Positions 1 to 4,956 of a DNA stretch of 19,606 nucleotides are shown here, piece after piece. The notes under the pieces were generated by a model, which worked only from the letters and a program-made list of their open reading frames with translations, searched no databases and had not been told where the DNA came from. The DNA comes from JAKAQB01 sp035702855. GTDB lineage: Bacteria; Actinomycetota; Acidimicrobiia; Acidimicrobiales; Palsa-688. The position numbers and the translations under genes were made by a program. Numbering within the stretch: the stretch's first letter is position 1; the number at the start of each line of letters is the position of its first letter. The DNA lies in assembly GCA_035702855.1 (NCBI GenBank), contig DASSZM010000018.1:1-19606 (forward strand), read 5' to 3'.

Positions 1-342
1 GGCGGCGGTGACCAGGGCCACGTGGCGGTCCCGCCGCCGGCGGCCGACCTGACGGGCGACCTCGACCGGCTGCCAGCCGCCGTCCCAGAGGGCGGCGAGG
101 ACCTCCTCGCAGACCGCGCCGGCGGCGACGGTCACCGCCCCGCCGGCGGCCGCCTGCTCGACCAGGCCGGCGACGATCCACTCGACCCCGTCGGCGTCCC
201 GGGCGTGGGCGGCGCGGGCGCCCTGCACGAGGCTCGTCTCGAGGGAGAAGACCGAGGTGGCACCCGCCCGGCGGGGACCGCCGGGACCGCGCTCCTGGCG
301 CCGCCGCTTGGCCGCCCTCCGCTGCTGGTTGCTCCGTCCCAC
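1..342 (-). CDS. DUF2786-like protein, N-terminal part (runs off the left edge)
   Basis: The minus strand is open for all 114 codons from a GTG at 342 to the window edge. The start is well supported: a GGAGGAGG ribosome site lies 5 nt upstream (348-355). The protein begins VGRSNQQRRAAKRRR, a basic start I associate with actinobacterial DUF2786 proteins, followed by a helical stretch ending in LWDGGWQPVEVARQVGR. That GGWQP-type block is what suggests the family. The C-terminal part, where the DUF2786 core would lie, is outside the window. Function is unknown. The gene diverges from an SF2 helicase. The overlapping plus-strand frame here is Pro/Gly/Arg-rich and looks like a shadow. The coding call is fairly sure; the family name is moderate. 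Confidence 0.7.
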   Translation of the reverse strand, partial: MGRSNQQRRAAKRRRQERGPGGPRRAGATSVFSLETSLVQGARAAHARDADGVEWIVAGLVEQAAAGGAVTVAAGAVCEEVLAALWDGGWQPVEVARQVGRRRRDRHVALVTAA

Positions 343-347
343 CGCTG

Positions 348-355
348 CCTCCTCC
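348..355 (-). promoter_or_regulatory. Ribosome binding site of the DUF2786-like gene
   Basis: GGAGGAGG on the minus strand, 5 nt before the GTG at 342. It is one of the strongest SD sequences in the window and fixes the start. Confidence 0.75.
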
Positions 356-371
356 CGACCCGGCTCGCACC

Positions 372-377
372 AGTCTG
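372..377 (-). promoter_or_regulatory. Possible -10 box CAGACT for the DUF2786-like gene
   Basis: CAGACT on the minus strand keeps the A2 and T6 of the actinobacterial -10 consensus TANNNT. It would give a leader of about 20-25 nt that contains the SD sequence. The same hexamer precedes three other genes in the right orientation (463-468, 4283-4288, 18368-18373). No convincing -35 is visible. Confidence 0.35.
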
Positions 378-408
378 GCGGGCGGGTGGGACACCCGGGA
401 CCGTGGGG

Positions 409-423
409 CGCCCGCAGCGGGCG
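409..423. repeat. Perfect inverted repeat between the DUF2786-like gene and the helicase
   Basis: CGCCCGC, one A, then GCGGGCG: a 7-bp perfect inverted repeat in the 162-bp divergent intergenic region. It could be an operator or an RNA hairpin. GC-only palindromes also arise by chance in DNA of this composition. Confidence 0.3.
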
Positions 424-462
424 GCGGCCCCGGACCGCCCCGGCGGTGTCGGCCCGCCGTGG

Positions 463-468
463 CAGACT
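463..468 (+). promoter_or_regulatory. Possible -10 box CAGACT for the helicase gene
   Basis: CAGACT lies 36 nt before the chosen GTG at 505 and is identical to the hexamer before the divergent gene. It implies a short leader of about 30 nt without an obvious SD. Weak on its own. Confidence 0.3.
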
Positions 469-504
469 TCTCGGCCCCGTGCTGTCCGCTGTCCCCCCGT
501 CGCC

Positions 505-2130
505 GTGACCCGTTCCGTCCGCCTCCGCCCCTGGCAGAAGGCCGCCCTCGAGCGCTTCGCCGCCCACCCCCACCCCGACTTCCTGGCGGTGGCCACCCCC
601 GGCGCCGGCAAGACGACCTTCGCCCTCACGGCGGCGATCAGCCGGATGGCGGCCCCCGACGGGCCCCGGCGGCTGGTCGTGGTCGCCCCCACCGCCCACC
701 TGAAACGGCAGTGGGCGACAGCCGCCACCCGCTTCGGGGTGCACCTCGACGACCAGTGGTCGGCCGGCTCACCTCTCCCCACCGACATGCACGGCATCGT
801 GACGACCTACCAGCAGGTGGCGGTCAGCGCCCCCCAGCTGGCGGTCGCCGCCCGGGGGGCGATGGTCGTCTTCGACGAGATCCACCACGCCGGCGACGAG
901 CGGACCTGGGGTGAGACGGTGCGCACCGCCTTCGCCGCGGCGGCCTGCCGGCTGTCGCTGTCGGGGACGCCGTTCCGGTCCGACACCCGCAGCATCCCGT
1001 TCCTGCGCTACGAGCTGGACGAGGCCCGGCCCGACTTCGAGTACGGCTACGGCGATGCCCTGCGCGACGGCCGGGTCGTGCGGCCCGTCTACTTCCCCCG
1101 CACCAACGGGCAGATGGAGTGGAGCGCCCCGGACGGCTCGACGTGGTCGGCGAGCTTCGACGACGCCCTCGACACCGTGCGGGCCAACCAGCGCCTCCGC
1201 ACGGCGCTGTCGCTGGAGGGCGACTGGCTGCCGACGGTGCTGCGCACCGCCCACGACCGCCTCACCGACATCCGCCGCACCCACCCCGACGCCGGGGGCC
1301 TGGTGGTGGCCACCGACCAGGACCACGCCCGGGCGATCGCGGACGCCCTGTCGTGGCGGCACGGGGTGCAGGCGGTGGTGGCCACCTCCGACGACGCCGG
1401 CGCCTCGGACCGCATCGCCGCCTACGCCGCCTCCGACGTCCCGTGGCTGGTGGCGGTGCGGATGGTGTCGGAGGGCGTGGACATCCCCCGCCTGCGCGTC
1501 GGGGTGTACGCCACCACGACCACCACGGAGCTGTTCTTCCGGCAGGCGGTGGGCCGCCTGGTGCGCTGGACGACGGGTGTGCCCTCCCAGCGCTCCTACC
1601 TGTACATCCCCGACGACGCCCGGCTGCGGGGGTTCGCCTACCGGATCGCCGAGACCCGCCGTCACAGCCTGCGCCGGGACACCCAGGCCCGCCCCGAGGC
1701 CGACCCGGCCGAGCTCGACGCCCTCCGGGAGGCGCCGGTGCGCGACGAAGAGCAGCTGTCGCTGTTCGCCGTGATCTCGGCGGTGGCGACCGACGTGGAC
1801 GACCCGGCGCACGAGCCGCTGCCGGCGGACGCCGACCACGACGACAGCGGCGGCGAGGAGCTGCTGCTCACGCTGCCGGCCCTGGCCGGGCCGGCGCCGC
1901 CCGAGGCGGGCGCCGGCGGGGTGGTGCTGACCCGGCGGGAGCAGAAGGCCCGGCTCCGGGACCGCAACGCCGCCCTCGCCCGGGACCTCGCCCGGCGCAC
2001 CGGCTGGCCCCACGCCCGGGTCAACGCCGAGCTCAACCGGCTGGCCGGGCTGCGGCGGATCCAGGATGCCACCGTCGAGCAGCTCCAACGCCGGCTGCGC
2101 CAGGCCGAGGCCTGGCACGCGCGGCTCTGA
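505..2130 (+). CDS. DEAD/DEAH-type superfamily 2 helicase
   Basis: The product is 541 residues, an NTP-dependent nucleic-acid translocase. In order: a Q-like start LRPWQKAAL (residues 7-15), Walker A ATPGAGKTT (30-38), a DEIH box (124-127), motif III SGTP (153-156), and motif VI QAVGRLVR (347-354) just after VSEGVDIP. Both RecA-like lobes are therefore complete. The C-terminal ~65 residues are basic and helical, with the segment VNAELNRLAGLRRI, plausibly for nucleic-acid binding. The GTG at 505 is the only in-frame start close to the first motif. The open frame extends to position 22, but that part is Pro/Arg/Gly-rich and overlaps the minus-strand gene, so I left it out. No clear SD. The substrate is unknown and no nuclease or methylase partner lies beside it. 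Confidence 0.9.
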   Translation: MTRSVRLRPWQKAALERFAAHPHPDFLAVATPGAGKTTFALTAAISRMAAPDGPRRLVVVAPTAHLKRQWATAATRFGVHLDDQWSAGSPLPTDMHGIVTTYQQVAVSAPQLAVAARGAMVVFDEIHHAGDERTWGETVRTAFAAAACRLSLSGTPFRSDTRSIPFLRYELDEARPDFEYGYGDALRDGRVVRPVYFPRTNGQMEWSAPDGSTWSASFDDALDTVRANQRLRTALSLEGDWLPTVLRTAHDRLTDIRRTHPDAGGLVVATDQDHARAIADALSWRHGVQAVVATSDDAGASDRIAAYAASDVPWLVAVRMVSEGVDIPRLRVGVYATTTTTELFFRQAVGRLVRWTTGVPSQRSYLYIPDDARLRGFAYRIAETRRHSLRRDTQARPEADPAELDALREAPVRDEEQLSLFAVISAVATDVDDPAHEPLPADADHDDSGGEELLLTLPALAGPAPPEAGAGGVVLTRREQKARLRDRNAALARDLARRTGWPHARVNAELNRLAGLRRIQDATVEQLQRRLRQAEAWHARL

Positions 2131-2148
2131 AGCCGATCCCCGACCCGT

Positions 2149-2895
2149 TCAGCGGTCCCGGTGGACCAGCCAGACCCGGGCCTGGTCGCGGGGGCGCAGC
2201 ACGATGCGGTCGAGGTCGACGTGCGGCGGCCGGCTGGCGACGAAGGCCACGACCTCGGCGACGTCCTCGGCGGTGAGCGGGGTCATGCCCTCGTAGGTGG
2301 CGGCGGCCCGCTCGGCGTCACCGTCGAAGCGCACCAGGGAGAACTCCGTCTCGACCATCCCGGGGGCGATCTCGCTGACCCGCAGCGGCTGGCCGACGTG
2401 CTCGATGCGCAGCACGTCGGCGAGGGAGGAGGCGGCCGCCTTGGCGGCGTTGTAACCGGCCCCGCCGGCGTAGGGCTCGAAGGCGGCGACGGAGCTGATG
2501 AGCACGACCTGGCCGTCGCCGGAGTCGAGCAGCGCCGGCAGCAGCGCCTGGGTGACGCGCAGGACGCCGAGCACGTTGGTGTCGTACATGGTGCGCCAGC
2601 GGTCCTCGTCGGCGTCGGCCACGGGGTCGAGGCCGAGGGCGCCCCCGGCGGCGTGCACGACCAGCCGGCAGCGCGGGACCTGCCGGGAAAAGTCCTCGAC
2701 GGAGGCGGGTCGGGTCACGTCGAGGGGGAACGCCGCCGCCGCGTCGGGGCCGAGCTCGGCGGCGAGGGACTCCAGCCGCTCCACCCGCCGGGCGCCGAGC
2801 ACGACGTGCCAGCCGCCGGCGGCCAGGGCACGGGCGCTGGCCGCCCCGATCCCGCTCGAGGCTCCGGTGACGACGGCGACAGGGCGTTCGGGCAC
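2149..2895 (-). CDS. SDR family NAD(P)-dependent oxidoreductase
   Basis: A classical short-chain dehydrogenase of 248 residues, the usual length, probably a cytosolic NAD(P)-linked carbonyl/alcohol oxidoreductase of unknown substrate. Visible motifs are the Rossmann TGASSGIG (10-17), DV at 59-60, HAAG (81-84) in place of the common NNAG, structural N107, catalytic S135, Y148 and K152 (YNAAK), and PGMVETEF (178-185) after the active site. The arginines of GARRVER (35-40) suggest NADP(H). It starts with GTG at 2895, with a TAGGTT box only 6 nt upstream and no SD, so the mRNA is probably leaderless. It converges on the helicase, with 18 bp between the stops. A small inverted repeat, GGTCC/GGACC at 2154-2167, lies in its last codons. 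Confidence 0.93.
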   Translation of the reverse strand: MPERPVAVVTGASSGIGAASARALAAGGWHVVLGARRVERLESLAAELGPDAAAAFPLDVTRPASVEDFSRQVPRCRLVVHAAGGALGLDPVADADEDRWRTMYDTNVLGVLRVTQALLPALLDSGDGQVVLISSVAAFEPYAGGAGYNAAKAAASSLADVLRIEHVGQPLRVSEIAPGMVETEFSLVRFDGDAERAAATYEGMTPLTAEDVAEVVAFVASRPPHVDLDRIVLRPRDQARVWLVHRDR

Positions 2896-2901
2896 GCGGG
2901 C

Positions 2902-2911
2902 AACCTACCCT
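2902..2911. promoter_or_regulatory. Overlapping divergent -10 boxes (bidirectional promoter)
   Basis: AACCTACCCT reads as TACCCT on the plus strand (2906-2911, 8 nt before GTG 2920) and as TAGGTT on the minus strand (2907-2902, 6 nt before GTG 2895). The two boxes share the central TA. Neither gene has an SD, so both mRNAs are predicted to be leaderless and fired from one symmetric element. Confidence 0.55.
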
Positions 2912-2919
2912 TGCCGGCC

Positions 2920-3318
2920 GTGGCCGAGCTTCGCGTCGAGGGGCCGGATCTGGTGCTGGCCCTCGGGCCGCTGGAGCGGGTCGGCAGCTTCCGCGGCCGG
3001 GACCTGCGGGTGCCGCTCGACGCCGTGCGCCGGATCCGGGTGCCGATCAGCCCGTGGATCGCCCTGCGCGGCTGGCGGTCCGCCGGCATCGCCGTGCCCG
3101 GCTGGGTGGCCATGGGCACGCGCCGCCACGGCGGGGGCTGGGACTTCACGCTGGTGCGCCGCGGCGGCCCGGCGGTGGTGATCGAGCTCAACGGGCACCG
3201 CTTCGGCGAGCTGGTCGTCAGCGTCGCCGACGCCCCGGCGACCGGGGCGCGCATCGCCGCCGCCGCGGGGATCGCCTTCGACCCGACCCCGGACCGGGGG
3301 CCGCTCGGCCCCGCCTGA
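2920..3318 (+). CDS. Small conserved actinobacterial protein, possible PH-like fold
   Basis: A soluble protein of 132 residues with no signal peptide or membrane segment. Alternating beta-strand stretches such as LRVEGPDLVLALG, FTLVRRGGPAVVIEL and LVVSVAD, followed by a helix (ATGARIAAAAGI), resemble small bacterial PH-like proteins. The central pattern WVAMGT, then G-G-W-F and AVVIELNG, is one I associate with a conserved uncharacterised actinobacterial family. No catalytic motif is visible. The GTG at 2920 is chosen because a TACCCT box lies 8 nt upstream and the coding signal begins there; the open frame continues upstream, antisense to the SDR gene. Function is unknown. The divergent SDR partner may be co-regulated. 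Confidence 0.75.
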   Translation: MAELRVEGPDLVLALGPLERVGSFRGRDLRVPLDAVRRIRVPISPWIALRGWRSAGIAVPGWVAMGTRRHGGGWDFTLVRRGGPAVVIELNGHRFGELVVSVADAPATGARIAAAAGIAFDPTPDRGPLGPA

Positions 3319-3329
3319 CCGGGCGGCCA

Positions 3330-3357
3330 CCGGCGGCCAACCGGCGCAGGCCGCCGG
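3330..3357. terminator. Bidirectional terminator hairpin between convergent genes
   Basis: CCGGCGGCC (3330-3338) and GGCCGCCGG (3349-3357) form a perfect 9-bp stem with a 10-nt loop. It begins 11 nt after the PH-like gene and abuts the TAG stop of the DivIVA gene. There is no T-run on either side. Confidence 0.6.
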
Positions 3358-4203
3358 CTACCCGGCGGCGGGCAGGTCCGGCAGCTCGGTGTGCCCCGGC
3401 CGCTCGGCGTCGAGGTCGAGCAGGTCGGTGTCGAGCGGGTCGGCGGCCAGCACGATCTCCTCGCCGGGGACCGGGCCGGCGTCGTCGGAGGCGGGCAGCG
3501 GCAGGCGGTCCACCGCCCGCACGATGGAGTGCTGCAGCGAGCGGAGGCTGGCCACCACGTCGTCGCGCTCGGCGAGCAGCGTCGACAGCTCCATCTCGTG
3601 GCGGCGGCGGACCACGGCGAACTCCTCCGCCATCTGCGCCTGGTCCGCCTGGGTGGCGGTGATGACCTCCTGGGCCCAGCCCTCGATCTGGGCCTGCCGG
3701 CGCCGGGCCCGGGACTCCGCCTCGCCGAGGATGGCGGCCGCCCGCGCCCGCGCCTCCGACTGGGCCCGCTCCAGCTGGTCCTCGGCGGCGCGCTGCGCCT
3801 CCTCCCGGGCCTCGCGCGCCTCGGCCAGCGCCTCGGCCGCCTGCCGGCGCAGCTCCTCGGACTCCTCCCGGGCCTGGGCGAGCAGCTGGTCGGCGCGCAG
3901 CTCGGCCTGCTCCAGCGTCTCGGCGGCGCCCGCCTCGGCCTCGCCGAGGATCAGGCTGATGCGCTCCCCGATCGCCCGGACCGTGTTGGGTGACTCCCCG
4001 CGGATGGCGTCCTCGAGGTCGCCCACCCGGGCCGACAGGCGCTGCACCTGGGCCTCGAGGTCCCGGGACCGCTGGCGGGACGCGACCAGCTCGCCGTCGG
4101 AGTCGGTGGCGTGCGCGGCGAGGGACTCGAGGTACTCGTCGACCTCGTCCTTGTCGTAGCCACGCAGGGAGAGGGTGAAGCGGGGGGTGAGGTCGGTGGC
4201 CAT
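3358..4203 (-). CDS. DivIVA-domain coiled-coil protein
   Basis: 281 residues. The N-terminus carries the DivIVA membrane/pole-targeting signature, FTLSLRGYDKDEVDEYLESL (residues 9-28), with the R-G-Y and DEVDEYL residues typical of DivIVA/Wag31/GpsB. Residues from about 45 to 225 are an almost unbroken Ala/Glu/Arg/Gln-rich coiled coil. The C-terminal ~50 residues are acidic and Pro/Asp/Leu-rich, probably disordered. Proteins of this family form scaffolds at curved membranes and direct polar growth or division. This one is not next to the ftsZ/sepF cluster where Wag31 usually lies, so it is probably a paralogue. The ATG at 4203 has a GAGGTG SD 8 nt upstream and a possible CAGACT -10 box at 4283-4288. 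Confidence 0.85.
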   Translation of the reverse strand: MATDLTPRFTLSLRGYDKDEVDEYLESLAAHATDSDGELVASRQRSRDLEAQVQRLSARVGDLEDAIRGESPNTVRAIGERISLILGEAEAGAAETLEQAELRADQLLAQAREESEELRRQAAEALAEAREAREEAQRAAEDQLERAQSEARARAAAILGEAESRARRRQAQIEGWAQEVITATQADQAQMAEEFAVVRRRHEMELSTLLAERDDVVASLRSLQHSIVRAVDRLPLPASDDAGPVPGEEIVLAADPLDTDLLDLDAERPGHTELPDLPAAG

Positions 4204-4211
4204 GGGAAGAA

Positions 4212-4217
4212 CACCTC
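4212..4217 (-). promoter_or_regulatory. Ribosome binding site of the DivIVA-domain gene
   Basis: GAGGTG on the minus strand, 8 nt before the ATG at 4203. It supports this start and a leadered mRNA, unlike the divergent HD gene. Confidence 0.6.
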
Positions 4218-4282
4218 GTGGTCAGGTCGCAAGCCGACGCGCGACGATGAGGAGCCCGACGGTCTCCCGTTCCCCACCGTCG

Positions 4283-4288
4283 AGTCTG
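4283..4288 (-). promoter_or_regulatory. Possible -10 box CAGACT for the DivIVA-domain gene
   Basis: CAGACT on the minus strand, in the context GGGCAGACTCG, 79 nt before the ATG. It would give a leader of about 70 nt. It is one of four copies of this hexamer placed before genes in this window. Confidence 0.35.
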
Positions 4289-4319
4289 CCCGACGGGGCC
4301 GGGTCGGGGCAAGTACCAC

Positions 4320-4331
4320 TAGCCTGGCGGC
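4320..4331 (+). promoter_or_regulatory. -10 box of a leaderless promoter for the HD-domain gene
   Basis: TAGCCT (4320-4325) then 6 nt, then GTG at 4332. There is no SD in this gap, so transcription would start at or next to the start codon. Confidence 0.55.
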
Positions 4332-4892
4332 GTGACCACCACCCCCGCCGAGCGGGCCGCCTTCCGCAGCTTCGCGGAGTCGACGGCCGAGGACTGGGCC
4401 ATCATCACCCCGCAGCTCGAGGTCACCCAGGCGGCGGTCCCCGACCGGGTGCTCGAGCAGCTCCGGTACCTGGGCAGCGACCACGGGGGCTACCCGGTCG
4501 ACCGGCTCGAGCACTCCCTGCAGACCGCCACCCGGGCGGAGCGCGACGGGCGCGACGAGGAGTACGTGCTGTGCGCCCTGCTGCACGACATCGGCGACGC
4601 CCTCTCCCCCTACAACCACGAGGCGATCGGGGCGGCCATCGCCCAGCCGTTCGTCTCGGAGGCCAACCACTGGATGATGGCCCACCACGGCTACTTCCAG
4701 GGGCTGTACTTCTGGCACCACCTCGGCGCCGACCGCAACGCCCGGGAGCGGTTCCGGGGCTCCCCGTACTTCGAGCACACCGAGGAGTTCTGCGCCAAGT
4801 ACGACCAGGTGGCGTTCGACCCCGACTACCGCAGCGAGCCGCTCGAGCACTTCGAGCCGCTCGTGCGGGCCCGGCTCGCCTCGGCCGGCTGA
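4332..4892 (+). CDS. HD-domain protein, candidate diiron oxygenase or phosphohydrolase
   Basis: 186 residues, cytosolic. The HD motif is LLHDIGD (H85, D86), preceded by LEHSLQTATRAERDG (H61) and followed by H96 (NHEAIGAAI), H118 (MMAHHGYF) and D158 (KYDQVAFDPDY). This H-HD-H-H-D set is the ligand pattern of the mixed-valent diiron HD oxygenases (PhnZ, TmpB, MIOX type), which have one more ligand pair than a plain HD hydrolase. The DHGGYPVDRLEH loop also recalls PhnZ. No phosphonate or inositol genes are nearby, so the substrate is open and a hydrolase role cannot be excluded. Start GTG 4332 is leaderless. It lies about 65 bp upstream of the FAD/Fe-S oxidoreductase, with a hairpin between them. 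Confidence 0.85.
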   Translation: MTTTPAERAAFRSFAESTAEDWAIITPQLEVTQAAVPDRVLEQLRYLGSDHGGYPVDRLEHSLQTATRAERDGRDEEYVLCALLHDIGDALSPYNHEAIGAAIAQPFVSEANHWMMAHHGYFQGLYFWHHLGADRNARERFRGSPYFEHTEEFCAKYDQVAFDPDYRSEPLEHFEPLVRARLASAG

Positions 4893-4898
4893 ACCACC

Positions 4899-4914
4899 GG
4901 CCCGGGTCCGGGCC
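4899..4914 (+). terminator. GC hairpin after the HD-domain gene
   Basis: GGCCCGG, GT, CCGGGCC: a 7-bp inverted repeat (effectively 6 bp with a 4-nt loop), 6 nt after the HD stop codon. No T-run. A plausible weak terminator or RNA end. Confidence 0.4.
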
Positions 4915-4923
4915 CCGGCTGCG

Positions 4924-4939
4924 GACCGGCGCGCCGGTC
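4924..4939. repeat. Perfect 16-bp palindrome before the FAD/Fe-S oxidoreductase
   Basis: GACCGGCGCGCCGGTC is perfectly self-complementary and ends 17 nt before the preferred GTG at 4957. Position and symmetry fit an operator for a dimeric regulator. A hairpin role in the mRNA is the alternative. Confidence 0.4.
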
Positions 4940-4956
4940 TGGTGAACTGCTCGGCC

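Noticed and set aside
22..504. N-terminal extension of the helicase reading frame
   Set aside because: The frame is Pro/Gly/Arg-rich, overlaps the well-supported minus-strand gene with its strong SD, and the helicase motifs begin right after GTG 505.
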